Assembly (NCBI RefSeq): GCF_020447205.1
Contig: NZ_JAJAEL010000011.1
Location: forward strand, 167,132-231,131
Length of the DNA stretch: 64,000 nucleotides
Reading direction: 5' to 3'
Origin: Thalassolituus alkanivorans
GTDB taxonomy: Bacteria > Pseudomonadota > Gammaproteobacteria > Pseudomonadales > Oceanobacteraceae
Positions 34,412-44,274 of the stretch are shown here, piece by piece. Within the stretch, counting starts at the first letter, position 1. Each line of letters opens with the position of its first letter. A model generated the notes under the pieces. The model worked only from the letters and a program-made list of their open reading frames with translations. It made no database searches and was not told where the DNA came from. The position numbers were made by a program, and so were the translations under genes.

Positions 34412-37400
34412 TTAATTTGACCACCATTCCCAATTCCCATACGAACAAGGTCTACGCAAAACAACATCCGGATTGTTAGCAAAACCTGTTTCTCCGCACA
34501 GTAGTTCTTCAGTATTGGCCCTGTTAATCACCCGGAATCCGGATTCCATGTAGAACCTTTGCGTATTTCGCACACTGCCCGCAGCATCACAATTTCGTAC
34601 CCAAAGCTGGGCCCATTCATTACTGCTTTCAGCTTCTAGACATTGCCCAGGGCGGCCACGACTCTCTATTTGCTCGGTGAATGCGTTATATGTAAAGGTC
34701 TGATTATTCACCCCAACCGCTTTACAAGTACCGCCATCATAGCCCGAATATTGCCAACGTACTCGCCCATCCGACTCGTAATATAAACATTCATTGTTGT
34801 CATTATATTCCATACGTCTCCACACAACTTGCGGACGGAAACGGTAAGTTTGCTCCTTCACATCACCGGTAACATTACCGACAAATCGTACTTTCATTTC
34901 GACGTCAGCAGAATTTCCATCAGTTACATATGGTATAAGCAAGCGCGGGTTAAATACCGCTCCAGTGTCTTTATCCAGTGGAATTGAGCCTGTTGCATTA
35001 AAGGCTTGTTCAGGATCGCTACTTTTGCGTAATAGCGATGCCATATTCTGGCCATTAATAACCGAATTAACTGTACCATTCTGATAGAAAGTTACCGAAT
35101 ACAGCAAAGCTGTATCCTGAATATCGTAAATCCCATCAAAACCATTAAAGGCTGCATTCAGATTGATATAGCCATGAACCGGCTGAATATCACGGGTAAT
35201 ATGTTCAACATTGGTAAAGGCTGAGCTATTTAGCGCAGCGCTGCCAACTGAGTCAAACTTGGTCGCCGATGCACTCAGGAAAATATTATCCAGATAATCC
35301 CGTGTATTCTTAATACGGAACGCAACCTCGGTGAAATTCTGGGTATCTTTATTCGCATTGGCCCGATCCCCCAGACCAGCAATCCGGTCCGGATTAACCT
35401 GATCCAGACGAACTTTTACCACCCGGTCATCACCCGGCTCTACGGTGTCAATAGTATTAATCGTAAATGTACGGCTACTACCAGCATTACGGGTAAATGC
35501 CAGTGCCCCACTCACTGGAGCATTAGCTCCATCCAACTGCAGCGACAGAATATCGGTAAGATTCTGACTGCCCAGTGAGGTTGCGGATAACTCATAGGCC
35601 GTTGTGAATTCAGTGTTTTCATTCAGCGTTCTGGCCAGATTGATGGTAACGGCTGTTCCTTCATCAACGTCAAGAATATTACCAGCCGGTGCACCTGCAA
35701 CGCTGGCAGTTACCAATGCTGGTTCAGTTACATCGACCATCGTCAACTGCAGATCAGCCTGGTTGATTACTTCATTATGGCCATCTCCATTTGTAGCCTG
35801 TAACTGCACAGCCACAACTTCATCAGACTCCTGTTCGCCGTCATTCTGCAGAGTAAATACAACCGTCTGCACATCCTCAGCTGCGGAACCAGAGGCTTTA
35901 GCATCCCAGTTCAGTACCGGGGTAAAACTCAGATCATTCTGAGGGGCATCGTCCGGGGTATGAGCAATTTGCACAACATTCAACTGTGCCACTGGTGCGT
36001 AAAGACCAGTGTTCGTCCGGACAACACTCACTTCACAGATCAGCTCTGCCGCTGTCGGCTTAAGCTCATCCGGGACCGCGGTAGCTGTATTGGGTTCTTT
36101 GCAAGTCAGGGTCGAACTTACGAAGCCAAATTCACCCGGTGCATAATCGCGGATTACCAGCTGCGCCTGATTCTGCGCAGTCAGTAGCGGATCCAGACCC
36201 GCATCGTGGTTCAGGCCGGTAATGGTGACCTGAAGATTAATATCCGGAGTGCCAATAGCCGGATTATTGACCACGGCAATATCAAAACACTTATCCGTAC
36301 TGTCACCATCGGCAAAAGTTACCGAACCGCTGGCTGCAACCGGTTCAATACCGGATGGCAGATAATTGAAATCTGTTCCCGCAACAGCCGTACCACTGAT
36401 GCTGTAATTAACCGTAACCTCTCCCTGCGCGCCGGACTCACGCACAATGCAGATGGGTTGAGTGGCAGGGTTATTTTCCAATACGACCATCGGGTCAGGA
36501 CCGGTTACTGAGAAGTTACCGAACGGATTCGGTGTTACATCATTCAGACGCAGTGCATAAGTCGAATTCAGCCCCGTTCCGGCTCCTGCCGTATCGGCCA
36601 GCAACAAACGGGCAATTTCGGTACCTTCACGCAGATTGTCGTCGGCGTTATCGAGTGTAATGGTCAGACTCTGCTGACCACGGGTGTCCGCCGGCCAGCT
36701 AACCGGTACCCCGGTGCCTGATACATAAGCAGCGCCCAACGCCAGATCAGCCGGATGCAGCGGATCGGTCATATCAGCCTGGTTACCCAGGGTCGCCGTG
36801 CTGGCTGCAGCATTAATATCCACATACACCGTCAGCGGTGCCTTGCTGCCACGACTGCGCTCCAGCAACAGGGTAACGCTGCCAGCATCTTCATCCAGCT
36901 GACTACCTGCCTGAACAAACTGCACATCGCCCAAAGGAGGCGTTGGCAGAACCTGCAGGCGCTCTGCGCCCGTCAGAACACGGTTGAAAACCTGAATATC
37001 ATCAATCAGACCGGTGAAAGACTCTGCCGCTCCTGGAATATTACCGACGTAAAGATTACCAGTGTTGATGAGCGATTGTTCACCGCTAGCAAAGGGGTAG
37101 CTACCCGCCAGTTCGCCATCCAGATAAATATCCAGCCCATCCGCGCGTTTGCTGTACACCACATTCAACCACTGGCGGAACGGGATATCGACAACATTGA
37201 CGCTGCGGTTATCGCTCTGATTGGTGCTATTGGTCGCGTGCAGGCTCTCGGCATCCGGATACAGGAATATGCCCGGCTGACGTTCCAGACCGCCATCGCC
37301 TTTTTGCAGGATTCCACGCCATGCACCGCTGGCCGCTTCTTCGATACTGATACGGAAGGCCACCGTGTACTCCGCGACCGGTACGTCCAGACCACCATCT

Positions 37401-40400
37401 GGCTGAGCCGCCAGACCCGGAACTACCATAACATCCGCCGCCGACAGGGCCAGCGCACCACCCACAACCGGTGGTAACGGAGTCACACCATTATTCAGTG
37501 CGTTATGGCCATTACCGGTCACATCCCGCTGCGGAGAAGCTGAGTCATTAAAATTCCAGGCTGCCAGTAACGGAGATTTCACCCGTACGGTAATAAAGGT
37601 TTCAGACGTTGCCGCCAGGGCTGTACCCGGCGGGATGTCTGTTGCAGAAATTTTGAAGACCAGCACAGCATCCTGATTCAGCAACACCGGACTGGTGTAC
37701 GACGCAGTCAGAACGGCACTACCTGCCGCACCGGCCACCAGAGAGCCAGAGCTGACAACCACATCTGAATCAGCCACATTACTGAAACGGCTATCAGACA
37801 CCAGGCTCCAGCTGGCACTGGCAATTCCCACTTCTTCATCATCTTCCAGCAATGCATGCAGCTGAATATTGCTGGTGTTTTCTGCCACCACCAACGCCGT
37901 CAGGCTGGTATCAGCCACCGGTGCAAAGTTGGTTTCCGGGCCGTTTATTTGCCAGTTACCTTCATCTGTGCGGTCCTGGGCGTTGATCCATATCTGACTG
38001 ATACCGGAGAGCTCCATCGCCAGACGCAGCTTGGCATTCTGTACAGCATCAGTCGGAGCCGCATAACGCCAGTCACTACCAAGTGTCTGACAGGCAGTAA
38101 AACCTTCCGACCAGCGCACACTGGTATCAGCGGTGGTATTTACCAGACGCCATTCATAACCATTGGTACAGGCGTAGCCACGGGAAACCGGCGTACCACT
38201 GGTGTATTTGCAACTATCTGCATACCAGGTGCCGGAACCCGCCACCACACGATCCAGATAGGCACAGTCATTATTCTGGTCGAGCAGACTGGCAACGCCC
38301 CAGTCACTGTAGGCCTGATACGCACGCCAGTGACCTTCCACATCCTGATCACTCAGGTTAATCCAGGCATCCCGTCCGGCCGCAGCAATAACGGCTGCCA
38401 GCGTGTTCTGATCCATGCTGGCCGAATGAGTGCCATAACCCTGAGGTACAAAAAATTCACTACCCGGATATTCCCGGGCACAGGCAGAAAAGCCTTCCGA
38501 CCAGATGCCAGCAGCGTTAGTGATATTCCAGCTGATGGTACTTCCGGTGACAGTACGGCAGGCAAAAGCAGCATGCTCCACGGAGCATTTTCCGGCATAC
38601 CATTCGCCATTTTCAGCAATGCGGCCACAATCACGGTTACCGGAGTTAGACGGTTCTCCACTGCGCCACCAGGAGAAGCGTAAACGGTTGGCAATCCACT
38701 GTGACTCCAGCGCCGTATCCGTCAGATTTATCCATGCCGGCTGTCCCCCCATCTGAGCAAGCAACTCTGCCATTTCATCCGGTGAGCGCGGTACGGCAAA
38801 CAGACTGGCATTCTGGTTATCACAGGCTGCAAAGCCTTCATCCCAGCGTCCATTAAGACCGGTAATACTCCAGCTGCCATCGAAGCAGGCGTAACTATAA
38901 GAAGCGTTACAGGAAACATCTGTCCAGGAACCATCCGGATGCAGTACCGAGCAATCGGCATTATTCAGATTGCGGAATACCGGTTTTTGCCAGATACCCA
39001 GCTTCAGGCGATCAGCAAACCAGCGGCTGTTGGCCGAGGTAATGGCATTAACGTAGTAATAATTAATCCAGGTATTTTTCACCTGCGCATTGGTATTGCG
39101 AATAGCGGCATCCAGTGCGAATTCTTCCGCAGCAGTCACCGGCGCGGAAAAATAATACTGCTCGCCAAATTGCTCTTTGCAACGGCTGTTGCCCAGATCA
39201 TAAGACCAGTAATCCTCGCCAACCTGAGGAACAACCTGCAGCGAACCATTTACCAATGCGCCTTTTGAAGTCGCTACATTCCAGGCCGCACCATCGGTAC
39301 AGGCATAATGAGCAGCAAAACTCGTGCAGCTGGCAGTACGCCACGGATTGTTCTGACCTGCGGCAGTCGTGGATTTGTACGCACAGCTGCTCAGCGGCTC
39401 CTGCCCCGGATAGGCTGAGATCCAGTTAGTAAACGGCTGATTCTTACGGAAGTGACGGCCATCGGCAGCACCAGAACGATTATCTTCATAACCGCCATCG
39501 TTCATATTCAGCCAGACACGGGAAATACTGTTGCCGCGTTCAGCAGAGGCCAGCAAGCGGGCGAAATCGATCTGAATAGAATCATTTATGTTAAGCGGTG
39601 CAGCAAAGACAAAATTAGAACCATACTCATTAAAACAGGCTTTATGACCATCCGCAGGATTCGCCGCCGTACCTTGTGAGCGGGTAACTTTCCAGACATA
39701 ACCATCATTACAGGCCCATGAATATTCAGCAGCACTGGTACAGGCGGTATCCGACCAGAGGCCACTGCCATCCTGATATACGCAATCTTCGCCATACAGT
39801 AATGCAGTTTCATCTGCGGCAGCCAGTCCGCCATTATCCGGCTGACCAGCAGCCCAGTTAGGATACTGATTGATCGGCGCAGCATTCAGAGTCCAGGCAC
39901 CTTCTTTCATGGCATCAGTCGCATTAACCCAAACCTGTGCAACCGCCCCCATCGCATTTTTCGCCGCCAGATTTTCGTTATAGGTTGCCGGAGCTGCGAA
40001 GACCCAGCCGCTTCCCAGAGCTGCACAAGCAGCAACAGCCTGGGAGAAGTCTTCGAGCGCACCCTGTAAAACGGAAATTTGCCAGTTACTGCCGTTACGG
40101 CATAAATAGGCACGATCGGTCCCCGAGTCACAACGTTCGTCAGCCCAGCTGGCGTCAGCATCATTATTCAACAGTGCACAGTTTTCGCGGATACCGCCAT
40201 TGGGTTCAACGGATGACCACAGCGGAGTTTTCAGACTGCGCTGATTCCACTCCCACACGGCCATATCTTCCAGCCGGTTGCCGTTGATCCAGAAATTACC
40301 GCCGACTCCGGCCAACAAGGCAAAGTACTGCATTTGCTGTGCATCATCGAGGGAACGGGGGGCATTAAACAAATAGCCACTGCCCAAAGTATTACAGGCT

Positions 40401-42793
40401 TGCTGTCCGGCTGAGAAATCCGTCAGATTGATAGTATTTTCCGTGAAATACCAACGCCCACCGGTTGTACAAGCCACCGGTAATGCATCAGCACAATTAC
40501 GCGTCCGCCACTGTGAGTCGGTAACATCCGCCGCCACACAGCGCTCAGTACTGTTGGCAGATGGCTGCCCTGTTGCCCAGTTATTAATATCAACATTCAG
40601 CCGCCAGGTACCTTCCGACTCCTGGTCATTAACATTGATGTAAACGTTATCGACAGCAGCCGCTGTCATTGCCGCAACCAGATCATTACGCTGACTTAGT
40701 GTGACCGGTGCATAAAATTTAAACTGGCCACCAAAAGATTGCTCACAGACAAGCGACAGTGCCGTTGGTGTCGTAAAGCTATAGCCGGTTGAGGTAATGC
40801 TCCAGATTCCGTTTGCACCTACATAAGGGTTGTAGCAGGCCAGGGGCACAGAACTGGCGCACGGCAGATCATTCCATAACCCTGTGGTACGTTGCTGAAC
40901 AGCACAGTCTTCATTACCACCGGCGTCATTCGGTTCACCAGCATTCCAGAATGGAGCAATAACATCAGCACCCAGATTGTAAACAAAGGTTCTGTTATAA
41001 CGCTTGTCATTTATATTGATCCAAACATTACCCGTAACACCACTATCCTGAGCAACACTCAGAAGGTTCATGCTTTGTCTAAAAGTAATAGGAGCCGCAA
41101 AACGGAAATTACCGGATACCCCTTGCTTGGAAATTGCAGCACAAGCATTCTGGGCATTACTAAGGTTTTCATTGGTCTCGCTGTCAGCTCCAATACCTAC
41201 CGCTGCTGAGGATATTGCCCAATCAAAACCATCGAAGCACGCAACCCGGCTACTGACTGAGCAACCTGTGTCATCCCATAATCCAGCATTTCCTCCGCTG
41301 GTATACATCTGCACACAACCGCCACTGTCGTTGGGCTCTTTCCAATCAAAATTTGAGTAAATAAGTTTGTTTGCCGCACGGGCCTGAGCAATATTAATAT
41401 CAACGCCATCACTATAGCGTTTCCAGGGGCCTGATAAATCTTCATTATCATTATTAAGAGTGTCGTACCAGACGCCTCCCGCTAAATTCGATCCGCCAAC
41501 ATCTGGTTGCTCATACCCCTGATTCCACAACCACAAACCTGTATCCTGCACCCGTTTAAGATTCAGCCAGACTTTAGTGTCGTTGCCCTGAGCCCGGATC
41601 AGCTGACTCACCCGTATACGTTCCGGCTCAGTTACCGGGGTTTTCAGCCGATAATTGGCAAATGTGTTTGTTCCTGTAGCAGAGTTTGGACGGCTACAGG
41701 CATCCAAAGCCTGATTGCTGAACTGATGTACGACATCACGGAAAATCCAGTTTGTCCCGTCGCTGCACAACAGCTTGGCACGGCTATCGCAGTCCGCAGC
41801 CAACCAGCGCCCATCACTCTGACGCGCAACAGCACATAAACCACGATTCACATCCGGCTCACCAGTAGCCCAATCAAACAATCCGTGATTCAGCATCCAA
41901 TAGCCTTCAATGCTGTTATCACGCGCATTAATCCAGGCAGCAGAAACTCCGGCAGAAGACAGTGCGTTGCTCAAAGCCGTGTTTTGAGAAGAGGTACGAG
42001 GTGCAGCAAACTGATAAAAAACACCGAAGCTTTGCTGACACACCTGAGTTAATTTTTCGATAGCAGTAAATGCTACTGGAGAGTTTACGATTTGCCAGTT
42101 GTCGAGCGTACCGTTAGCACAGGCAACCGCATATGAAGCTGAACAATCGGAAGCACTCCAGTTTCCTGCGCCATCAATAACAGCACAATCGCCGGCAGTG
42201 CCCGAAGGCTCTCCAGCCCCCCAAAAAGGGGCAATGGCTGAAGAGTTTTTATTAATTGCCCAGACATTTTCAATTTTCATGTCCTGAGCATTGATCCAGA
42301 CACCATTAGTTACATTGGCGGCACTGATGGCAGAAGACAGAGCATTACGTTGCGCAAGCGTAACCGGTGCTGAAAAAGAGGTATTAGCAGGACAGGCGTT
42401 CTGAGCGCTGCTGATATTTTCGGCTGCATTATTGTCTGCCCCCATGGCAACACTGGCAGAGCTGATCGTCCAGGTCGTGCCGTTAAAACATGCAACCCGT
42501 CGGCTCTGTTCACAACCAAGATCGTTCCAGGTACCATCCGCAGCCTGAGTGGCACAATCTTCGCTGCTGGAATCATTCGGCTCATTATCCTTCCAGAAAA
42601 CAACGGTATCGAGATTAATTTCAGCCGCCTGCGCACGGGTAATACTGCCACCGTTATAGTCGACAGGTGTTCCTGTATTACGTACCAGGTCATACCAGAC
42701 AGATGCCTTCGACGAAACGCTTGCTCCCTGAGCAGCAACAGCAGTCAGAGCAAACGTCAGTGTGAGAAATATTTTTTTATAATTGTTATTCAT
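34412..42793 (-). CDS. Giant exported multi-lectin protein (C-type-lectin-like repeats, LamG, Calx-beta, ricin-type)
   Basis: A 2,793-residue protein with a signal peptide (KKIFLTLTFALTAVAAQGA). From about residue 30 to 1620 there are about 13 C-type-lectin-like repeats; each has WINxxD near its middle and a C-x-n-W-x-n-C ending in ACxNGxxW. Several keep EPN (repeats 1, 4, 5 and 7) or QPD (repeat 8), and WND or a close variant follows in repeats 1, 4, 5 and 8; these residues bind calcium and sugar in true C-type lectins. A LamG-like domain follows at about 1735-1945, then Calx-beta-like domains to about 2450, and a ricin-B-type region at about 2665-2793. No cell-wall or autotransporter anchor is visible. 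Likely a carbohydrate-binding adhesin. Repeats 1-3 appear duplicated as 4-6. Confidence 0.85.
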   Translation of the reverse strand: MNNNYKKIFLTLTFALTAVAAQGASVSSKASVWYDLVRNTGTPVDYNGGSITRAQAAEINLDTVVFWKDNEPNDSSSEDCATQAADGTWNDLGCEQSRRVACFNGTTWTISSASVAMGADNNAAENISSAQNACPANTSFSAPVTLAQRNALSSAISAANVTNGVWINAQDMKIENVWAINKNSSAIAPFWGAGEPSGTAGDCAVIDGAGNWSASDCSASYAVACANGTLDNWQIVNSPVAFTAIEKLTQVCQQSFGVFYQFAAPRTSSQNTALSNALSSAGVSAAWINARDNSIEGYWMLNHGLFDWATGEPDVNRGLCAVARQSDGRWLAADCDSRAKLLCSDGTNWIFRDVVHQFSNQALDACSRPNSATGTNTFANYRLKTPVTEPERIRVSQLIRAQGNDTKVWLNLKRVQDTGLWLWNQGYEQPDVGGSNLAGGVWYDTLNNDNEDLSGPWKRYSDGVDINIAQARAANKLIYSNFDWKEPNDSGGCVQMYTSGGNAGLWDDTGCSVSSRVACFDGFDWAISSAAVGIGADSETNENLSNAQNACAAISKQGVSGNFRFAAPITFRQSMNLLSVAQDSGVTGNVWININDKRYNRTFVYNLGADVIAPFWNAGEPNDAGGNEDCAVQQRTTGLWNDLPCASSVPLACYNPYVGANGIWSITSTGYSFTTPTALSLVCEQSFGGQFKFYAPVTLSQRNDLVAAMTAAAVDNVYINVNDQESEGTWRLNVDINNWATGQPSANSTERCVAADVTDSQWRTRNCADALPVACTTGGRWYFTENTINLTDFSAGQQACNTLGSGYLFNAPRSLDDAQQMQYFALLAGVGGNFWINGNRLEDMAVWEWNQRSLKTPLWSSVEPNGGIRENCALLNNDADASWADERCDSGTDRAYLCRNGSNWQISVLQGALEDFSQAVAACAALGSGWVFAAPATYNENLAAKNAMGAVAQVWVNATDAMKEGAWTLNAAPINQYPNWAAGQPDNGGLAAADETALLYGEDCVYQDGSGLWSDTACTSAAEYSWACNDGYVWKVTRSQGTAANPADGHKACFNEYGSNFVFAAPLNINDSIQIDFARLLASAERGNSISRVWLNMNDGGYEDNRSGAADGRHFRKNQPFTNWISAYPGQEPLSSCAYKSTTAAGQNNPWRTASCTSFAAHYACTDGAAWNVATSKGALVNGSLQVVPQVGEDYWSYDLGNSRCKEQFGEQYYFSAPVTAAEEFALDAAIRNTNAQVKNTWINYYYVNAITSANSRWFADRLKLGIWQKPVFRNLNNADCSVLHPDGSWTDVSCNASYSYACFDGSWSITGLNGRWDEGFAACDNQNASLFAVPRSPDEMAELLAQMGGQPAWINLTDTALESQWIANRLRFSWWRSGEPSNSGNRDCGRIAENGEWYAGKCSVEHAAFACRTVTGSTISWNITNAAGIWSEGFSACAREYPGSEFFVPQGYGTHSASMDQNTLAAVIAAAGRDAWINLSDQDVEGHWRAYQAYSDWGVASLLDQNNDCAYLDRVVAGSGTWYADSCKYTSGTPVSRGYACTNGYEWRLVNTTADTSVRWSEGFTACQTLGSDWRYAAPTDAVQNAKLRLAMELSGISQIWINAQDRTDEGNWQINGPETNFAPVADTSLTALVVAENTSNIQLHALLEDDEEVGIASASWSLVSDSRFSNVADSDVVVSSGSLVAGAAGSAVLTASYTSPVLLNQDAVLVFKISATDIPPGTALAATSETFITVRVKSPLLAAWNFNDSASPQRDVTGNGHNALNNGVTPLPPVVGGALALSAADVMVVPGLAAQPDGGLDVPVAEYTVAFRISIEEAASGAWRGILQKGDGGLERQPGIFLYPDAESLHATNSTNQSDNRSVNVVDIPFRQWLNVVYSKRADGLDIYLDGELAGSYPFASGEQSLINTGNLYVGNIPGAAESFTGLIDDIQVFNRVLTGAERLQVLPTPPLGDVQFVQAGSQLDEDAGSVTLLLERSRGSKAPLTVYVDINAAASTATLGNQADMTDPLHPADLALGAAYVSGTGVPVSWPADTRGQQSLTITLDNADDNLREGTEIARLLLADTAGAGTGLNSTYALRLNDVTPNPFGNFSVTGPDPMVVLENNPATQPICIVRESGAQGEVTVNYSISGTAVAGTDFNYLPSGIEPVAASGSVTFADGDSTDKCFDIAVVNNPAIGTPDINLQVTITGLNHDAGLDPLLTAQNQAQLVIRDYAPGEFGFVSSTLTCKEPNTATAVPDELKPTAAELICEVSVVRTNTGLYAPVAQLNVVQIAHTPDDAPQNDLSFTPVLNWDAKASGSAAEDVQTVVFTLQNDGEQESDEVVAVQLQATNGDGHNEVINQADLQLTMVDVTEPALVTASVAGAPAGNILDVDEGTAVTINLARTLNENTEFTTAYELSATSLGSQNLTDILSLQLDGANAPVSGALAFTRNAGSSRTFTINTIDTVEPGDDRVVKVRLDQVNPDRIAGLGDRANANKDTQNFTEVAFRIKNTRDYLDNIFLSASATKFDSVGSAALNSSAFTNVEHITRDIQPVHGYINLNAAFNGFDGIYDIQDTALLYSVTFYQNGTVNSVINGQNMASLLRKSSDPEQAFNATGSIPLDKDTGAVFNPRLLIPYVTDGNSADVEMKVRFVGNVTGDVKEQTYRFRPQVVWRRMEYNDNNECLYYESDGRVRWQYSGYDGGTCKAVGVNNQTFTYNAFTEQIESRGRPGQCLEAESSNEWAQLWVRNCDAAGSVRNTQRFYMESGFRVINRANTEELLCGETGFANNPDVVLRRPCSYGNWEWWSN

Positions 42794-42806
42794 ATACTAC
42801 AGGCCC

Positions 42807-44273
42807 TTACTGGAGCGGTTCTATCCGGAAGTAACTACCCGGTTGCAGCGAAAGATTATTCATAACCAAACGGCCACTTTGCCCTTGCTGAATTAAACCA
42901 TCACCGACACGAATGGCATTGATATTGGCATCCATACTCTGATTAAGAATACCGATATGCAGACCTTTACTGGTCTGGTCGATCGTTTGCGACACAGAGA
43001 CATTATTCAGAACAACTTCGGCGGTCAGTACAGGATCAGGATCACCATTATTTACCGCAGGGTCGTCTTTAATGGTGAGGTCAAAGCTGGTTGTTCCTGC
43101 GATGGTAAGATCCATCTGCATGCCCTGAGCGCCAGAACCCGGCAAGGTATAGATCTGCTGCTCTATACTGCCACCATTCAGATTAAGATTTTCGATTGCA
43201 TATGATCCCATGCTCAGAGATTCATTACTGCCGTCTCCGGAGCTCAAGGTCAGCGCACCAATAATCAGATCCAGATCACTGACACCATAAATGGTAGCAT
43301 CGATACCTGTTGAATAACCGTTATCGGTAAAATCCGTCTGATAGTTAATTTCACCATTAGTGCGCAGCTGGACATTGCGCATATTCAGGCGCTGATCTCC
43401 TGTGCGGTAAAACGCACTACCAATATTAAGATCTGCGTTAATAACACCTTTCAAACCATCGACACCAGGCGTGTCATTCGCGGCAATCGTGATATAACCG
43501 GTATTAATAGTAATATCGGAATAGCCCACATCGCCAAAATTATTGGCACCAAAAATGTTATTTCCGGCAGGGTCCAGCAGCGAAATATTTTTGATTTCAA
43601 AGCTGCCACTGGTTTCACCAAGTTCCAGTTTTAATTTGTCACTATCGCCTGTCAGGAACAACTCACTACGAAATTCCGATTGTCCGGTTGCAGGCAAAAA
43701 TACAACATCCGAAGAAAAAGTCAGGCCATCCTCATCAAACTGATAGGTCAGACCACTACCCGCTTCCATCACGGTACGGAAAGCAATTTTAGAGCCGGCA
43801 ACATCATTGAGGAGTACCGTCTCCAGGTAACTGTTACCAACAAATTCCCAGACCGAAAAACGCATAGCTCCGAACAGAGTCCGCCCACTAAGGGATATCT
43901 CACCCAACTCCAGATCCAGTGTATTAATATCGCTGCTGCGGATGCTGACGTTACCGCCACTGTCGACATCAATATCTGTACGGATCGTATCGACACCAAT
44001 CATATTGCCCGCGCCATCGGTTTCGATGGTGCGTAATTTCAGACTGCCGATTTCCAGATAATCTTTACCTTTACCGTCTTTATCGTTTTCAGTAAACCGG
44101 ATGGCCCCTGTTGTCAGAAAATCACCATTCGGATCCTGCGTAGTCATTTCAATAGTAATACCCGATTGCCCCGATACGGCAGCCATAAACTCATCACCGA
44201 GAGGCTGCATCGCCATAAGAGGCGAACTTCCTGCGATCACAAAAGAGAACGTAACCAGGTTGCGTAAAGTCAT
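42807..44273 (-). CDS. Exported beta-rich protein with DUF6160-like N-terminus (gene 2)
   Basis: A 488-residue protein starting MTLRNLVTFSFVIAGSSPLMA (signal peptide) followed by MQPLGDEFMAAVSGQSGITI, the cluster signature. The body is a long series of short beta strands with Asp/Asn/Gly turns (ISLLDPAGNNIFGANNFGDV, GVINADLNIGSAFYR), suggesting a beta-solenoid. It ends in LSLQPGSYFRIEPLQ, similar in style to gene 1. The ATG at 44273 has GAGGG before it and follows the stop of gene 1 by one base, indicating coupling. Function unknown. Confidence 0.77.
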   Translation of the reverse strand: MTLRNLVTFSFVIAGSSPLMAMQPLGDEFMAAVSGQSGITIEMTTQDPNGDFLTTGAIRFTENDKDGKGKDYLEIGSLKLRTIETDGAGNMIGVDTIRTDIDVDSGGNVSIRSSDINTLDLELGEISLSGRTLFGAMRFSVWEFVGNSYLETVLLNDVAGSKIAFRTVMEAGSGLTYQFDEDGLTFSSDVVFLPATGQSEFRSELFLTGDSDKLKLELGETSGSFEIKNISLLDPAGNNIFGANNFGDVGYSDITINTGYITIAANDTPGVDGLKGVINADLNIGSAFYRTGDQRLNMRNVQLRTNGEINYQTDFTDNGYSTGIDATIYGVSDLDLIIGALTLSSGDGSNESLSMGSYAIENLNLNGGSIEQQIYTLPGSGAQGMQMDLTIAGTTSFDLTIKDDPAVNNGDPDPVLTAEVVLNNVSVSQTIDQTSKGLHIGILNQSMDANINAIRVGDGLIQQGQSGRLVMNNLSLQPGSYFRIEPLQ

Positions 44274-44274
44274 A

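Noticed and set aside
36755..38683. Long plus-strand frames (240 and 275 residues) inside the giant lectin gene
   Set aside because: Antisense to a continuous 2,793-residue frame with clear domain structure; no family resemblance.
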